The notes under the pieces: model-generated
What the model was told of the DNA's origin: nothing
What the model saw: only the letters and a program-made list of their open reading frames with translations
Databases searched by the model: none
Position numbers and translations under genes: made by a program
Assembly (NCBI GenBank): GCA_019638495.1
Contig: JAHBTQ010000009.1
Coordinates: 108,983-172,982 of the forward strand
DNA: 64,000 bases
DNA from: Taibaiella sp.
GTDB taxonomy: Bacteria > Bacteroidota > Bacteroidia > Chitinophagales > Chitinophagaceae
Direction: 5' to 3'
Shown: piece after piece, positions 42,402 to 50,961 of the stretch
How positions within the stretch are numbered: the first letter of the stretch is position 1
How the letters are laid out: each line of letters begins with the position of its first letter

Positions 42402-43172
42402 CTAGTATTCTGCAGGATGCATAATGTAGAACCGGAAGCCAAGCGACATCACAGTATACACATCATTCTTTTTGTTCGCAGCATAACGCGGCTTATACCC
42501 GTCGATATAATCTGACATTGTGGAAGTGTATTGAAAATTCGCATTCAGCACACAACCCTTAAAAATCCAAAACTTTGGTATGTGCAAGTTATAACCTGCA
42601 TTGATCGGGATATAGAGTGCTACGGAGTTGGTAAGCGTAGTGGGAGAAACATTAGGAGTTTGCCCCGGAAGATCCTCGTTAAACTGAGCGATACGCTTTA
42701 TATCATTGTTAATAATACCAACACCGGTTCCTCCATAGATACCACCAATTAAGCGTAGTAACGGATTCTCGTAATACTCACGATCTACCACAGCAAACAC
42801 AGTACCCAGTTCCACTGTAATGTGCTGGTCAACAGAAGTAAAGTGATTGAAACTACGCATCTGAACATATGGATCACGCGTAGACAAATCGCCTACAGAA
42901 ACTGTCCAACCATAACTGATCGTCGGCGTAATGTTCTTTTCAAAATAACCCATGTATGCAGGCTGAGGCTTTGAATAAGACCAGTCCCCGTACATTTTAG
43001 TAGAACCCACGCCAAAACCAACACTAAAGTTATGGGCATTGTATCCCTGCTCACCAACGTCATAGGAAGTGTTATTACGCTCCCTGACGCTAATGTCTGT
43101 GCGCACCTGTGCAAGCACAGATGACGCAGTAAACAGACCTAGAGACAGTAATAAAGCAACTCTCGTTTTCAT
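42402..43172 (-). CDS. Outer-membrane beta-barrel protein downstream of gldN
   Basis: 256 residues from ATG 43172 (MKTRVALLLSLGLFTASSVLAQ, signal peptidase I type cleavage). The mature part is a series of amphipathic strands (NFSVGFGVGSTKMYGDWSY, ITPTISYGWTVSVGD, ITVELGTVFAVVD, GIYGGTGVGIINND, NANFQYTSTMSDYI) ending YTVMSLGFRFYI, which suits an outer-membrane barrel. It starts 35 nt after the gldN stop on the same strand and is likely the last gene of the gld operon. A PorP/SprF- or PorQ-like relation is possible but not proven. The upstream frame to 43220 overlaps gldN and is not preferred. Confidence 0.6.
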   Translation of the reverse strand: MKTRVALLLSLGLFTASSVLAQVRTDISVRERNNTSYDVGEQGYNAHNFSVGFGVGSTKMYGDWSYSKPQPAYMGYFEKNITPTISYGWTVSVGDLSTRDPYVQMRSFNHFTSVDQHITVELGTVFAVVDREYYENPLLRLIGGIYGGTGVGIINNDIKRIAQFNEDLPGQTPNVSPTTLTNSVALYIPINAGYNLHIPKFWIFKGCVLNANFQYTSTMSDYIDGYKPRYAANKKNDVYTVMSLGFRFYIMHPAEY

Positions 43173-43207
43173 AATCAACATTTGGGAGATACGATATGAA
43201 TTCCTCT

Positions 43208-44227
43208 TTAGTATTTCCAAAGATTCCTCTTGTAGTTCTGTATTTCACGCTCGATACGCTCAGACTCTTTCTTCTGCCTGGCTTCGTCGTTAGGATATTT
43301 GTCCTTAATACGAAGATCTGCAGGGTTTGATTCCTTCACGATCCTGGAACGGAAACGACGCTGAACAAACATATCGTCGTAGCTCTCATTGTAGATGTCC
43401 TGTTGTGGGTCTATCACTTCACGAGCGGCAAACAGGTTGCGGCACTGATTGTAATATAACCAGAATGGGTGCTGCTCTCCAAGGTATTCACCAGCACTAG
43501 ATTTCAGCCTACGAACAGGAGAAAGACCGATAACCTGAGTGATAACACGACCACGTGTCTTATCAAAATAGATATCCTCCTTGATCTCGAACTTAGTTAC
43601 AGAGTCAGCATTGAAGTCATTGAACACGGTCTTTGTACCTGTCTGCTCACCTGTAATTGAGTCGAATATTGGAACGATTGCACTATCCGTGAATATTTTC
43701 AACACCTTATCGTAAGTAAGCTGCTTCTTGAAGTGCTCATCCTGGTATGCTATCAACTTCTTGTACTTAATAGCGTCCATGATCAATTGCATGAGTGTCT
43801 CACCAGGCATTGCGAAAATCTTGTTCGCTGAGTCGGTAAGATCTATCTCCCTCCAAATCCTTTTGTAGAACTTGATGTTATTCTTGTTCTCTTTAGGAAA
43901 TGCGAAAGGTTTTGCACCACGCAGATTTGTTTGCTTGTAATAGCCATCTACCGGCCTTGATGTATCCAGTTCAAAGTCGTTGGCGAATGAAGAATCTGAT
44001 GCTACCAGATCAGCGAAAGGATTTTCTTCTTCCGGTGGTGGAGGTGGCGTTGCAGCAGCAATAGCAGCAAGGCTATCGGCAGCGCGAGCGGCTGCGAGGC
44101 TGTCAGCGTTGATCTTATTCTCCGTTTTCTTCTTCTTCTTTTTCTTGGAAGTTGTCTGTGCACCAAGGTACGTGGTCATACCCAGGGAACACATAACGAA
44201 CATAGCAAACAAAGTGTTCTTTTTCAT
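43208..44227 (-). CDS. gldN: Gliding motility/T9SS protein GldN
   Basis: 339 residues with a signal peptide (MKKNTLFAMFVMCSLGMTTYLGAQ). A lysine run (SKKKKKKKTENK) and Ala/Pro-rich linker follow, then the conserved GldN/PorN domain with KFYKRIWREIDLTDSANKIFAMP, IKEDIYFDKTRGRVITQVIGLSP, and HPFWLYYNQCRNLFAAREVIDPQQD. GldN is periplasmic and forms the outer-membrane ring with GldK, contacting GldM. Fourth gene of gldKLMN, starting 28 nt after the gldM stop. Confidence 0.95.
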   Translation of the reverse strand: MKKNTLFAMFVMCSLGMTTYLGAQTTSKKKKKKKTENKINADSLAAARAADSLAAIAAATPPPPPEEENPFADLVASDSSFANDFELDTSRPVDGYYKQTNLRGAKPFAFPKENKNNIKFYKRIWREIDLTDSANKIFAMPGETLMQLIMDAIKYKKLIAYQDEHFKKQLTYDKVLKIFTDSAIVPIFDSITGEQTGTKTVFNDFNADSVTKFEIKEDIYFDKTRGRVITQVIGLSPVRRLKSSAGEYLGEQHPFWLYYNQCRNLFAAREVIDPQQDIYNESYDDMFVQRRFRSRIVKESNPADLRIKDKYPNDEARQKKESERIEREIQNYKRNLWKY

Positions 44228-44255
44228 AGACTTTCTAATAATTTAGTTTTCAAGT

Positions 44256-45794
44256 TTATTCTACCGTGAAGGTTATAGGGTCAAGCTGACGCTTCATGCC
44301 ATCAGGACCAGTTGCAAAAACGTTATCTATTGTTACACGTGAACCTGACACTATACCGTTCATTGCTGCAGTCATAGCAGGAGTGAAGGCATTGCTGTTA
44401 GCTTCAAAAACCTGTGGTTCGCTACGTGGCTTCATCACATACATCGTAAAATGCTGTATGGAGAATGGAGCATCAAAGTCGAAATCTTCCAGAACCGCGA
44501 AAATCCTGTTTTGAGCTTTCATAGCACCTGTTCCAAGCCTACCACCTGACTTGCCACCCATCTTAACACGTGGAGGAGGGATACGCTTGATGCGGAATTC
44601 GTTAGTACCAAGTGTAGTGGTCTTGCCACCATCAAGCATACCAAGAACGGTAACTGTAACCTTACCAGGTGCGTTAACTTCCACAGTATAAGCACCGTTA
44701 GTACCTTTGATCGCTCCAGCGCTTATGCTTACTTTGATTTTATCCTTAGAAAAACCAGGAGCCGATACTGATACCGGGTTAGGAACACCAATGTAGAATA
44801 CGTTCATCTTATCTGGAGAAACAACCGCCGAAGGACGTGCCACAGTATATGTCTGCTCCTTCGTCTTGTACTCCTTCATTGTACCGTCAGCCTGCTTTAC
44901 GCGAACTGTACCTACCCACTTGAAGTCTCCTTCTTTAGATGCAGTCACAGTATAAAGCCCCTTACCGTCAACAACTTTCAGTGTTTGGCCACCCACAGTA
45001 ACTTCTGGATTTGCCTTAGAGTCTGATGCAGTCAGGAACACTTCTGCCTGATATTGCTGACCAGTAAGAATGTAGGACGTAGGCGCAACAGCTACCGCAT
45101 CGAAACGGTCAAGGTTGATTACAGCCTTATCCACATCACCAAGAATCCTTTTGATCGCTTCAGCCTCAGAGTTACGCATGTCAGCCTGGATCTTTGTAAG
45201 AGCAGTGATAGCGGCAGTCAAAGGAATACCTTCACCGAAGTTTGCTTCTTCCCAGCTCTGCTTGATACCACCTTTGCGCTTTGGAGGATCTTCCGCACTC
45301 AGCGCCATGTTTACTGTCTTACCATCTTTGTTTCCTGGCATGTTCTCGAGAATCACTTTACGTGTTTCGTCAATCTTCGCCTTAAGCTTTTTCGCCTTTC
45401 CCTTACGCACCATGATGCGCGGAGAGATATCGATGTCTTCACGACTATTGATGTCATCGTTTTCTTTGTCGATACCACCACCAGCTTTTATCAATTCATC
45501 CTTTGCTTCTGTAATGAACTTATCTAGTTCAGCAACTGATGCTTTAACCTTATTTGCTTTTTCCCAAACCGGGCGAGCACGTTCTGGCTCGTTTTTCAAT
45601 TTTGAAGCTTCAAATGCAGACATTGCATTATCAACTGTTTCTTTTACATTTTCAGATGATGTCCTGAGGCTTACTGTCAGGTTCCTGAAGGCATCCAGTA
45701 CGTGGTCTGTAACCGTAGTGGCTGCCAGGCCCAACAGCACCAGGTATAGGATACCCATCATCTTTTGCCGGGGGGTTTCATTTGCTCCTGCCAT
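44256..45794 (-). CDS. gldM: Gliding motility/T9SS motor protein GldM
   Basis: 512 residues. The N-terminus (MAGANETPRQKMMGILYLVLLGLAA) carries the single transmembrane helix, then a long periplasmic part of four domains, with KESFEASKLKN-like helical region, GVPNPVSVSAPGFSKDKI, and a final ITFTVE. GldM spans the periplasm from the GldL motor to the GldK/GldN ring and converts proton flow into movement that powers T9SS and gliding. Third gene of the operon, separated from gldL by about 79 bp. Confidence 0.95.
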   Translation of the reverse strand: MAGANETPRQKMMGILYLVLLGLAATTVTDHVLDAFRNLTVSLRTSSENVKETVDNAMSAFEASKLKNEPERARPVWEKANKVKASVAELDKFITEAKDELIKAGGGIDKENDDINSREDIDISPRIMVRKGKAKKLKAKIDETRKVILENMPGNKDGKTVNMALSAEDPPKRKGGIKQSWEEANFGEGIPLTAAITALTKIQADMRNSEAEAIKRILGDVDKAVINLDRFDAVAVAPTSYILTGQQYQAEVFLTASDSKANPEVTVGGQTLKVVDGKGLYTVTASKEGDFKWVGTVRVKQADGTMKEYKTKEQTYTVARPSAVVSPDKMNVFYIGVPNPVSVSAPGFSKDKIKVSISAGAIKGTNGAYTVEVNAPGKVTVTVLGMLDGGKTTTLGTNEFRIKRIPPPRVKMGGKSGGRLGTGAMKAQNRIFAVLEDFDFDAPFSIQHFTMYVMKPRSEPQVFEANSNAFTPAMTAAMNGIVSGSRVTIDNVFATGPDGMKRQLDPITFTVE

Positions 45795-45873
45795 GCGATT
45801 GTGAGTTTTTTAATTGCTTAATGGGTGATTAAGTAAAATAGTTTTATCAATACAGTAGATGCTCAAAAGAGAA

Positions 45874-46602
45874 TTAACCCTTTTTGAAAGCGTCCACCTG
45901 AGCCTGGTAAATGCGAGCCAGATCAGAAAGGTTCTTGTTGTAAACCTTAATGCCCTGAGTTGTTGCTTCAAATTCCTTAACCATGCTCTGAGAAGCTGCT
46001 GACATCTGGTTGATTGAGGCAAGCGTCTTATTGAACTGGTCGAACTGAGAATTCATGTCTCCAATGTTCTTAGAGAAAGACTTCATACCTGCACCGGCAG
46101 CTTCGAATTCCTTCATCATTGAAACAGAGATACCTGACATTTGGCTAACAGCCTGAAGTGACTTATTAAATGAATCGAAGCCACCAGAAACTGACTGCAT
46201 GTTGTCGCGGAATTTCTTCACGTCGCCTGTAGCAACTTCGATTTCCTTAACAAAATTTGTAGCGGTGCTAGCTGAACCAACTATAGAGTTTACAGACTGA
46301 ACAGTAGTTGTAAACTGTTGGAAACCCTTAGTAAGGCCTTCAACAACTTTTGGAGTTACCGCTGAGCTAAGCAGCTCATTGAGGTTAGCGCCTCCATTTT
46401 CAGCAGCTTTCTTTTCATCAGCTGACTCCATTGATGCAAAACCGAGTACGGCAAACAGTATTGCCTCCGTGATAAGACCGGCGCCGATCATTATTTCTGC
46501 ACCTTTCCAGTGGAGGATTTTGAACATCAGACCAAGAATTACGACGCTCGCGCCGAAGGAGATGATGGAGTTAAGACCGATCTTCTTTTTTGAATTGCTC
46601 AT
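45874..46602 (-). CDS. gldL: Gliding motility/T9SS motor protein GldL
   Basis: 242 residues. Two N-terminal transmembrane helices: SIISFGASVVILGLMFKILHW and EIMIGAGLITEAILFAVLG, with Lys28 and Glu46 inside or at the edge of the membrane, residues of the type that carry proton flow in GldL motors. The cytosolic C-terminus is a helical repeat of period ~45 residues (FxxFNKSLxxVxQM, then FEAAGAGMKSFSKNI, FDQFNKTLASINQMS, VKEFEATTQGIKVYNKNL), which suggests tandem duplication. GldL pairs with GldM as a rotary proton-driven motor. Second gene of gldKLMN. Confidence 0.94.
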   Translation of the reverse strand: MSNSKKKIGLNSIISFGASVVILGLMFKILHWKGAEIMIGAGLITEAILFAVLGFASMESADEKKAAENGGANLNELLSSAVTPKVVEGLTKGFQQFTTTVQSVNSIVGSASTATNFVKEIEVATGDVKKFRDNMQSVSGGFDSFNKSLQAVSQMSGISVSMMKEFEAAGAGMKSFSKNIGDMNSQFDQFNKTLASINQMSAASQSMVKEFEATTQGIKVYNKNLSDLARIYQAQVDAFKKG

Positions 46603-46697
46603 ATTAATTGGGATTTGTGAGTTGAGAATACTTGTTGAGTTAGTTAACGAGTTAATGTTTCAATTGGATGATTAAAATTTAAGACTATGGCGTAATC

Positions 46698-48566
46698 TTA
46701 TTTTTTTGCTTTTGGTTTTGGTGCAGAAGAAGTGTTAGAAGGCTTCTTTGCTGTCGAAGGTTTCTGAGAATAAGTTTCTTTCCTGCGTGTAGCAACCTTC
46801 TTCGAAAGAATTTCAGGTGCAGACATTACGCAACGGAAACCAATATAGCAGTGTACATTCTCCTGCAGTTCGAAGTCGCGGGTAAATGGACTCAATGCCT
46901 TCGCGTTGCTCACGAATGAACCACCACGAACCACTTTTCTCCTCATCGCATCGCCATCGCGTGCCTCTGCATCATAAAGAAGTACAGGGTTTACGTCAGA
47001 AACGAAAGCGAAAGCTGATGGACTGTACGCATCGAGTACCCACTCAGCAACGTTACCTATCATGTTGTATATGCCAAACTCATTTGGAGCATATGACATT
47101 ACAGGCAATGTGAAGTTAGCACCGTCTTCTGTATAGTCGCCTTCTTCCTGCTTGAAGTTTACGAGCAAGCTACCTGTACGGTCTTTGTCAACCGGAGTAG
47201 CATCCTTGTCAGGTGTAGTTGGGGCTGCTGCAACAGCTGTCTCTTCACCTTCTTCGTCGTTTTCTTCGTCGCTATTCTTCTTTTTCTTTTTCTTCTTTTT
47301 CTTCTTACCACCGTCGCTGTCATTGTCTTCGTCGTTTGTAGTAGAAGACGCTGTAGCATCAGTAGCGGCAGTGATAGCAGAAAGTGCCGCGCTATCAGTA
47401 GAAGGCATAGTACCATCTGCGTTAGGAACTACAGCAGTTGCAGTAGTATCGGCAGTTGGCTCCGGAGTTGCTTCTGGTTCCGGCTCATGTGCCATTTGTG
47501 GCTGCTTTTGATCTTTGATGTCTTTTCCGGCAGCGTATACCCACTGTGCTTCCGAAGGCAAACTATATTGTAACTTATAGTACTTCAGATAGTCTGCGAT
47601 GTTGGCATAGTCGAAATTTGTGTGGCTTCTCCATGAAGCAAATGCACGCGCCTGCTTCCAGGTCACACCAACAACCGGATAGTCGTCAAATGGAGGTTGA
47701 GTGAAATAGTTCTCTACAAGAATTTCAACCTGGGAGTTATTCAGATCCTTAAACCAGATCTTTTCGTCAGGGTAGATATTTATAGCCTCTGTTGCATATT
47801 CGCCCATCTTAACGCCCTTGTTGGTACCGGTCGCTTTAAGATAAGTGAAGTTATATACATAAAGCTCTTCCTTGATTTTGCCTGTTACAGGGTCGAACAT
47901 AGGAGCGATCTTTGCTTTGATCTCGTCGTCATTGCTTTCGAAGATATCCTTATGCTTCACCTGCGACCAGTCTATCCTCCTGCGAACAACTTTTCCGTTG
48001 CTGTCTGTAACAGCTGAAGAAGTTGCAGGCGCAGCTGACGCTGTAGCGGGAGCCGGGGTTGGTGCAGCAGCGGCTGCAGCCAGGGCTGCTGAGTCGCTCA
48101 TAGAACCGCCAAGTGAACTCAACAGGGTGTCTTTCACCGTAGTTGTATCAGCCGTGGCCATCTCCATCTTCTGGGCATCATCCTTCCAGCCTCCCGGAGG
48201 CGGATCAAGGAAATACTTGTCGTCTTTCAGGTAGTTAACAATTGCCAGAGAGTCGATCACCCACTCGCAGAACATGCGGTACTGCTGGTTTGTAACTTCA
48301 GTCTTATCCATGTAGAAAGAACTGAGGCTTACTCGCTTTTTGCTGTTTGTATCTGTCGACGACTGGCTATATTTAATGGTCACTGAACCACCCGGTACAT
48401 AAACCATTCCGGGAGGAGCAGCCAGCGTTAAGTGCCTGTAGGGTATGACCGGACGCGTGCGAGTCTTGTGGTAGTTCGGATTGTCTTGGGCGATAGAAAT
48501 CGTTGATAAAGAGGATGCAGCGATAAATAGAACTCCAGTGTACAACAAGGATCTCTTTATGGACAT
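46698..48566 (-). CDS. gldK: Gliding motility/T9SS protein GldK, with low-complexity insertions and no lipobox
   Basis: 622 residues, longer than the ~460 residues usual for GldK. The FGE/sulfatase-modifying-like fold is clear: PPGMVYVPGGSVTIKYSQSS, FYMDKTEVTNQQYRMFCEW, YPVVGVTWKQARAFASWRSH, EAQWVYAAGKD, FGIYNMIGNVAEWVLDAY, and RKVVRGGSFVSNAK...IGFRCV. GldK forms the outer-membrane-associated ring with GldN. Known homologues are lipoproteins, but the signal peptide here (LLYTGVLFIAASSLSTISIAQ) has no Cys, so it should be soluble in the periplasm. Two disordered inserts occur at ~145-190 (Ala/Pro-rich) and ~355-460, including a 10-Lys run and Asp/Glu clusters. First gene of gldKLMN; promoter upstream. 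Confidence 0.9.
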   Translation of the reverse strand: MSIKRSLLYTGVLFIAASSLSTISIAQDNPNYHKTRTRPVIPYRHLTLAAPPGMVYVPGGSVTIKYSQSSTDTNSKKRVSLSSFYMDKTEVTNQQYRMFCEWVIDSLAIVNYLKDDKYFLDPPPGGWKDDAQKMEMATADTTTVKDTLLSSLGGSMSDSAALAAAAAAPTPAPATASAAPATSSAVTDSNGKVVRRRIDWSQVKHKDIFESNDDEIKAKIAPMFDPVTGKIKEELYVYNFTYLKATGTNKGVKMGEYATEAINIYPDEKIWFKDLNNSQVEILVENYFTQPPFDDYPVVGVTWKQARAFASWRSHTNFDYANIADYLKYYKLQYSLPSEAQWVYAAGKDIKDQKQPQMAHEPEPEATPEPTADTTATAVVPNADGTMPSTDSAALSAITAATDATASSTTNDEDNDSDGGKKKKKKKKKKNSDEENDEEGEETAVAAAPTTPDKDATPVDKDRTGSLLVNFKQEEGDYTEDGANFTLPVMSYAPNEFGIYNMIGNVAEWVLDAYSPSAFAFVSDVNPVLLYDAEARDGDAMRRKVVRGGSFVSNAKALSPFTRDFELQENVHCYIGFRCVMSAPEILSKKVATRRKETYSQKPSTAKKPSNTSSAPKPKAKK

Positions 48567-48664
48567 ACGTAAAATTTTTATTAATTTAAAAATATGCGTT
48601 AAAATAGTGCTTTTTAAATAAAAAATTGATCGAAAAACCTTATTTTCTATCGGCTTACAGAGTG

Positions 48665-48691
48665 CAAATATATTCTAAAAACTTTCACCAA
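48665..48691 (-). promoter_or_regulatory. Candidate promoter of gldKLMN
   Basis: On the minus strand TTG (complement of 48689-48691), 16-bp spacer, TATATTTG (complement of 48665-48672); the leader to gldK would be about 90 nt, AT-rich. Confidence 0.5.
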
Positions 48692-49088
48692 GCACATTCC
48701 TGTGCTAATTAATTAATAACAAACCGGCCGCTGGTGAGATTCCCGTCTACAGCACAATACACCTTCAGCCAGACACAAAATGCCCTCAAATGTGCGTAAA
48801 GATAGTTAAGTTATTGTAAAAGCAAAATGTTTTCCGAAAAATTGCGCACGAAGAAAGATTGAAAACATTTGATTTAATAATTCTTAATAATTATTTTTTG
48901 CGCTGATAACTTACTAAACACGATAACGACAAAATTTTAACCGCCCATTAAAGCCTTTTAAATTGCTTGTTAATGACTCGATTGGGCATTCGGCGATTGT
49001 CGAACTACAATGCCGTTCTTCGATACGCGCTATTATTTAGTATCTTGCACGCACCTTTAGGAATTCTATTAATCTCTTCAAACGACAA
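48692..49088. other. AT-rich intergenic region between divergent gldK and the Gfo/Idh/MocA gene
   Basis: About 400 of the 522 bp between gldK and 49089. No gene is convincing: the frame at 48967 reads partly through the next gene's start and has no signal. The rightward promoter is not certain; ttagtatcttgc at about 49038-49049 is a near match to the -7 pattern, also seen before the GAF kinase at 38960. Confidence 0.45.
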
Positions 49089-50075
49089 ATGCTTAAAGTC
49101 GGAGTTTTTGGCGCTGGCCATCTCGGAAAAATTCACATTGCTCAATGGCAACAAATCTCAGGAATTCAACTCGTCGGCTTTTTTGACCCGGACAATGCCC
49201 AGGCAACCAGCGTATCGCGGGATCTCGGCGTGCAGCGGTTCGAAGACATGAATGAGCTGCTTAGCATCATAGATGTCGCTGATATAGTATCCCCCACCAC
49301 AACCCATTACGATATCGCAAAGCGATGCTTGCTTGCAGGCAAACACCTTTTTATCGAAAAGCCGCTGGCCAATACTCTTGAACAGGGGCTTGAACTAATA
49401 AACCTGGTAAAGGAATCGAATGTTAAGTGCCAGGTAGGCCATGTAGAACGGTACAATCCGGCGTTCGTTGCGCTCGCTGATCAAGAATTGCAGCCGATGT
49501 TCATAGAAGCCCATCGGCTGGCTCAGTTCAACCCGCGGGGCACAGACGTGTCCGTGATACTTGACCTAATGATACACGACATTGACATAGTGCTGAGCAT
49601 GGTGAAGTCGCCGGTGAAACGCATTTCGGCAAGTGGCGTGGCGGTACTTAGTGAAACAGCTGACATTGCCAATGCCCGAATTGAATTTGATAACGGCTGT
49701 GTTGCAAACCTAACTTCCAGCAGAATTTCGTTGAAGAAGATGCGAAAGATGCGCATTTTTCAGCGAGATGCATATATTGGTGTTGACTTCCTGGATAAGA
49801 AGACTGAGGTGATTCGCCTAAAAGACGGAGATAGTACAGAAGAGATGCTTGACCTGCCCATTGACCTACCGAATGGTGAGCGCAAAATAATCTCTGTAAG
49901 CATGCCTGAAATTGAATCGACAAACGCGATCAAGGCAGAATTAGCCGAGTTTATCTCCTCCATACAAAATGACAAACCAACCCGCGTAACCGCCTACGAC
50001 GGATACCAGGCAATGGATGTGGCCCACCAGGTGCTGAAGAAGATGAGCTTGCACAATGAGGCACACAATGTTTAA
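49089..50075 (+). CDS. Gfo/Idh/MocA-family NAD(P)-dependent oxidoreductase
   Basis: 328 residues. The Rossmann start MLKVGVFGAGHLGKIHIAQWQ (GxGxxG), IVSPTTTHYDIAKRCLLAGKHLFIEKPLANT (EKP motif), and catalytic-region VILDLMIHDIDIVLSM match the family, which oxidises or epimerises sugar substrates. It is the first gene of an operon with an exported protein at 50110 (34 bp gap), a sugar transferase and a DUF1648 protein, so the product probably prepares a nucleotide sugar for polysaccharide synthesis. Specific substrate unknown. Confidence 0.88.
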   Translation: MLKVGVFGAGHLGKIHIAQWQQISGIQLVGFFDPDNAQATSVSRDLGVQRFEDMNELLSIIDVADIVSPTTTHYDIAKRCLLAGKHLFIEKPLANTLEQGLELINLVKESNVKCQVGHVERYNPAFVALADQELQPMFIEAHRLAQFNPRGTDVSVILDLMIHDIDIVLSMVKSPVKRISASGVAVLSETADIANARIEFDNGCVANLTSSRISLKKMRKMRIFQRDAYIGVDFLDKKTEVIRLKDGDSTEEMLDLPIDLPNGERKIISVSMPEIESTNAIKAELAEFISSIQNDKPTRVTAYDGYQAMDVAHQVLKKMSLHNEAHNV

Positions 50076-50109
50076 CAGAAATTTTCGTTAATAGAGAGGA
50101 ATAGGCGAA

Positions 50110-50961
50110 ATGGCAAAAAGAAACCTAAGCAGGCTTGCTCTTATCAGCATCACATTGATATCTGTGTTGGCAACACGCTGCAACATTATTAACCCGAAGG
50201 AAAAAGTGCCAACCTATGTTCGTATCGATTCTTTTAGTTTTGAAACGCCGGACCTTTATGATATCAGGTATGCGTGGGTTTACTATAACAACAATCCAAT
50301 CGGCGCCTTTGACCTGCCGGCAACTGTGCCCGTAATGGCATCGGGCACTGGTGAAATCAAAGTATTACCGGGCATACCCATCAACGGCCGGGGAGAGCGA
50401 CCTGTCGCCTACCCTTTTTATAAAGGCTACAGTACAACGCTTACCGAATCACCGGGCCAGATCGTGACCCTTTCACCCACTACGCGTTATTTCGACTCAA
50501 CTAAATTTTCTGTTATTTCCGAGTTTGAAGCGGGAATCACAAAATTTTCCAAGGTATCCGGAACCACTACAATTATTTCGGTTTCTGACCCTAGTCTGGT
50601 ATTTCAGGGCACGGGCACAGGAGCAGTTTTTTTGAATTCGGCCACCGACAGTACAGTCGACAGTACAAGGTCATCTTTTAAAGTAGGGCTTTCTGCGGCA
50701 TTCATTGAATTTGACTACAAGAGCAGTGTGAACGCAGTATTCGGAATGAAGGGTGTGCTAGGCGGTGTTGTGACTACTGATGTAGAAGCTATAGCAGGAG
50801 TATTACCCAATACCAAATGGAGCAAATTCTACCTGAACATTACGTCATTTGTAAACAAGTATCAGGGCGGCGACTATTACCTCTTTATCAAGACAAACGT
50901 GCCGGCAGGCCAGAAGGATGGCCAACTTTTGATAGACAATATAAAACTGGTAACCTTCTAG
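50110..50961 (+). CDS. Exported protein of the polysaccharide operon, lipoprotein-like signal
   Basis: 283 residues. N-terminus MAKRNLSRLALISITLISVLATRC is a short signal sequence with a Cys at 24, but the residue before it is Arg, which is poor for a lipobox (expected Gly/Ala/Ser), so lipidation is uncertain. The rest is beta-rich, with IDSFSFETPDLYDIRYAWVYY, KVLPGIPINGRGERPVAYPF and a jellyroll-like end WSKFYLNITSFVNKYQGGDYYLF. Unrecognised. It is directly followed by the sugar transferase, whose GTG start abuts its stop. Confidence 0.6.
   Translation: MAKRNLSRLALISITLISVLATRCNIINPKEKVPTYVRIDSFSFETPDLYDIRYAWVYYNNNPIGAFDLPATVPVMASGTGEIKVLPGIPINGRGERPVAYPFYKGYSTTLTESPGQIVTLSPTTRYFDSTKFSVISEFEAGITKFSKVSGTTTIISVSDPSLVFQGTGTGAVFLNSATDSTVDSTRSSFKVGLSAAFIEFDYKSSVNAVFGMKGVLGGVVTTDVEAIAGVLPNTKWSKFYLNITSFVNKYQGGDYYLFIKTNVPAGQKDGQLLIDNIKLVTF

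Noticed and set aside
45115..45804. 229-residue plus-strand ORF opposite gldM
   Set aside because: Ser/Arg-rich shadow of gldM, which has strong family evidence on the minus strand.
47152..47511. 119-residue plus-strand ORF with Ser/Phe runs
   Set aside because: Reverse complement of the low-complexity lysine and acidic insert of gldK; the SSFFFFF pattern is an artefact.
48967..49251. 94-residue plus-strand ORF before the Gfo/Idh/MocA gene
   Set aside because: Overlaps the true start at 49089 in another frame; no signal or motif.
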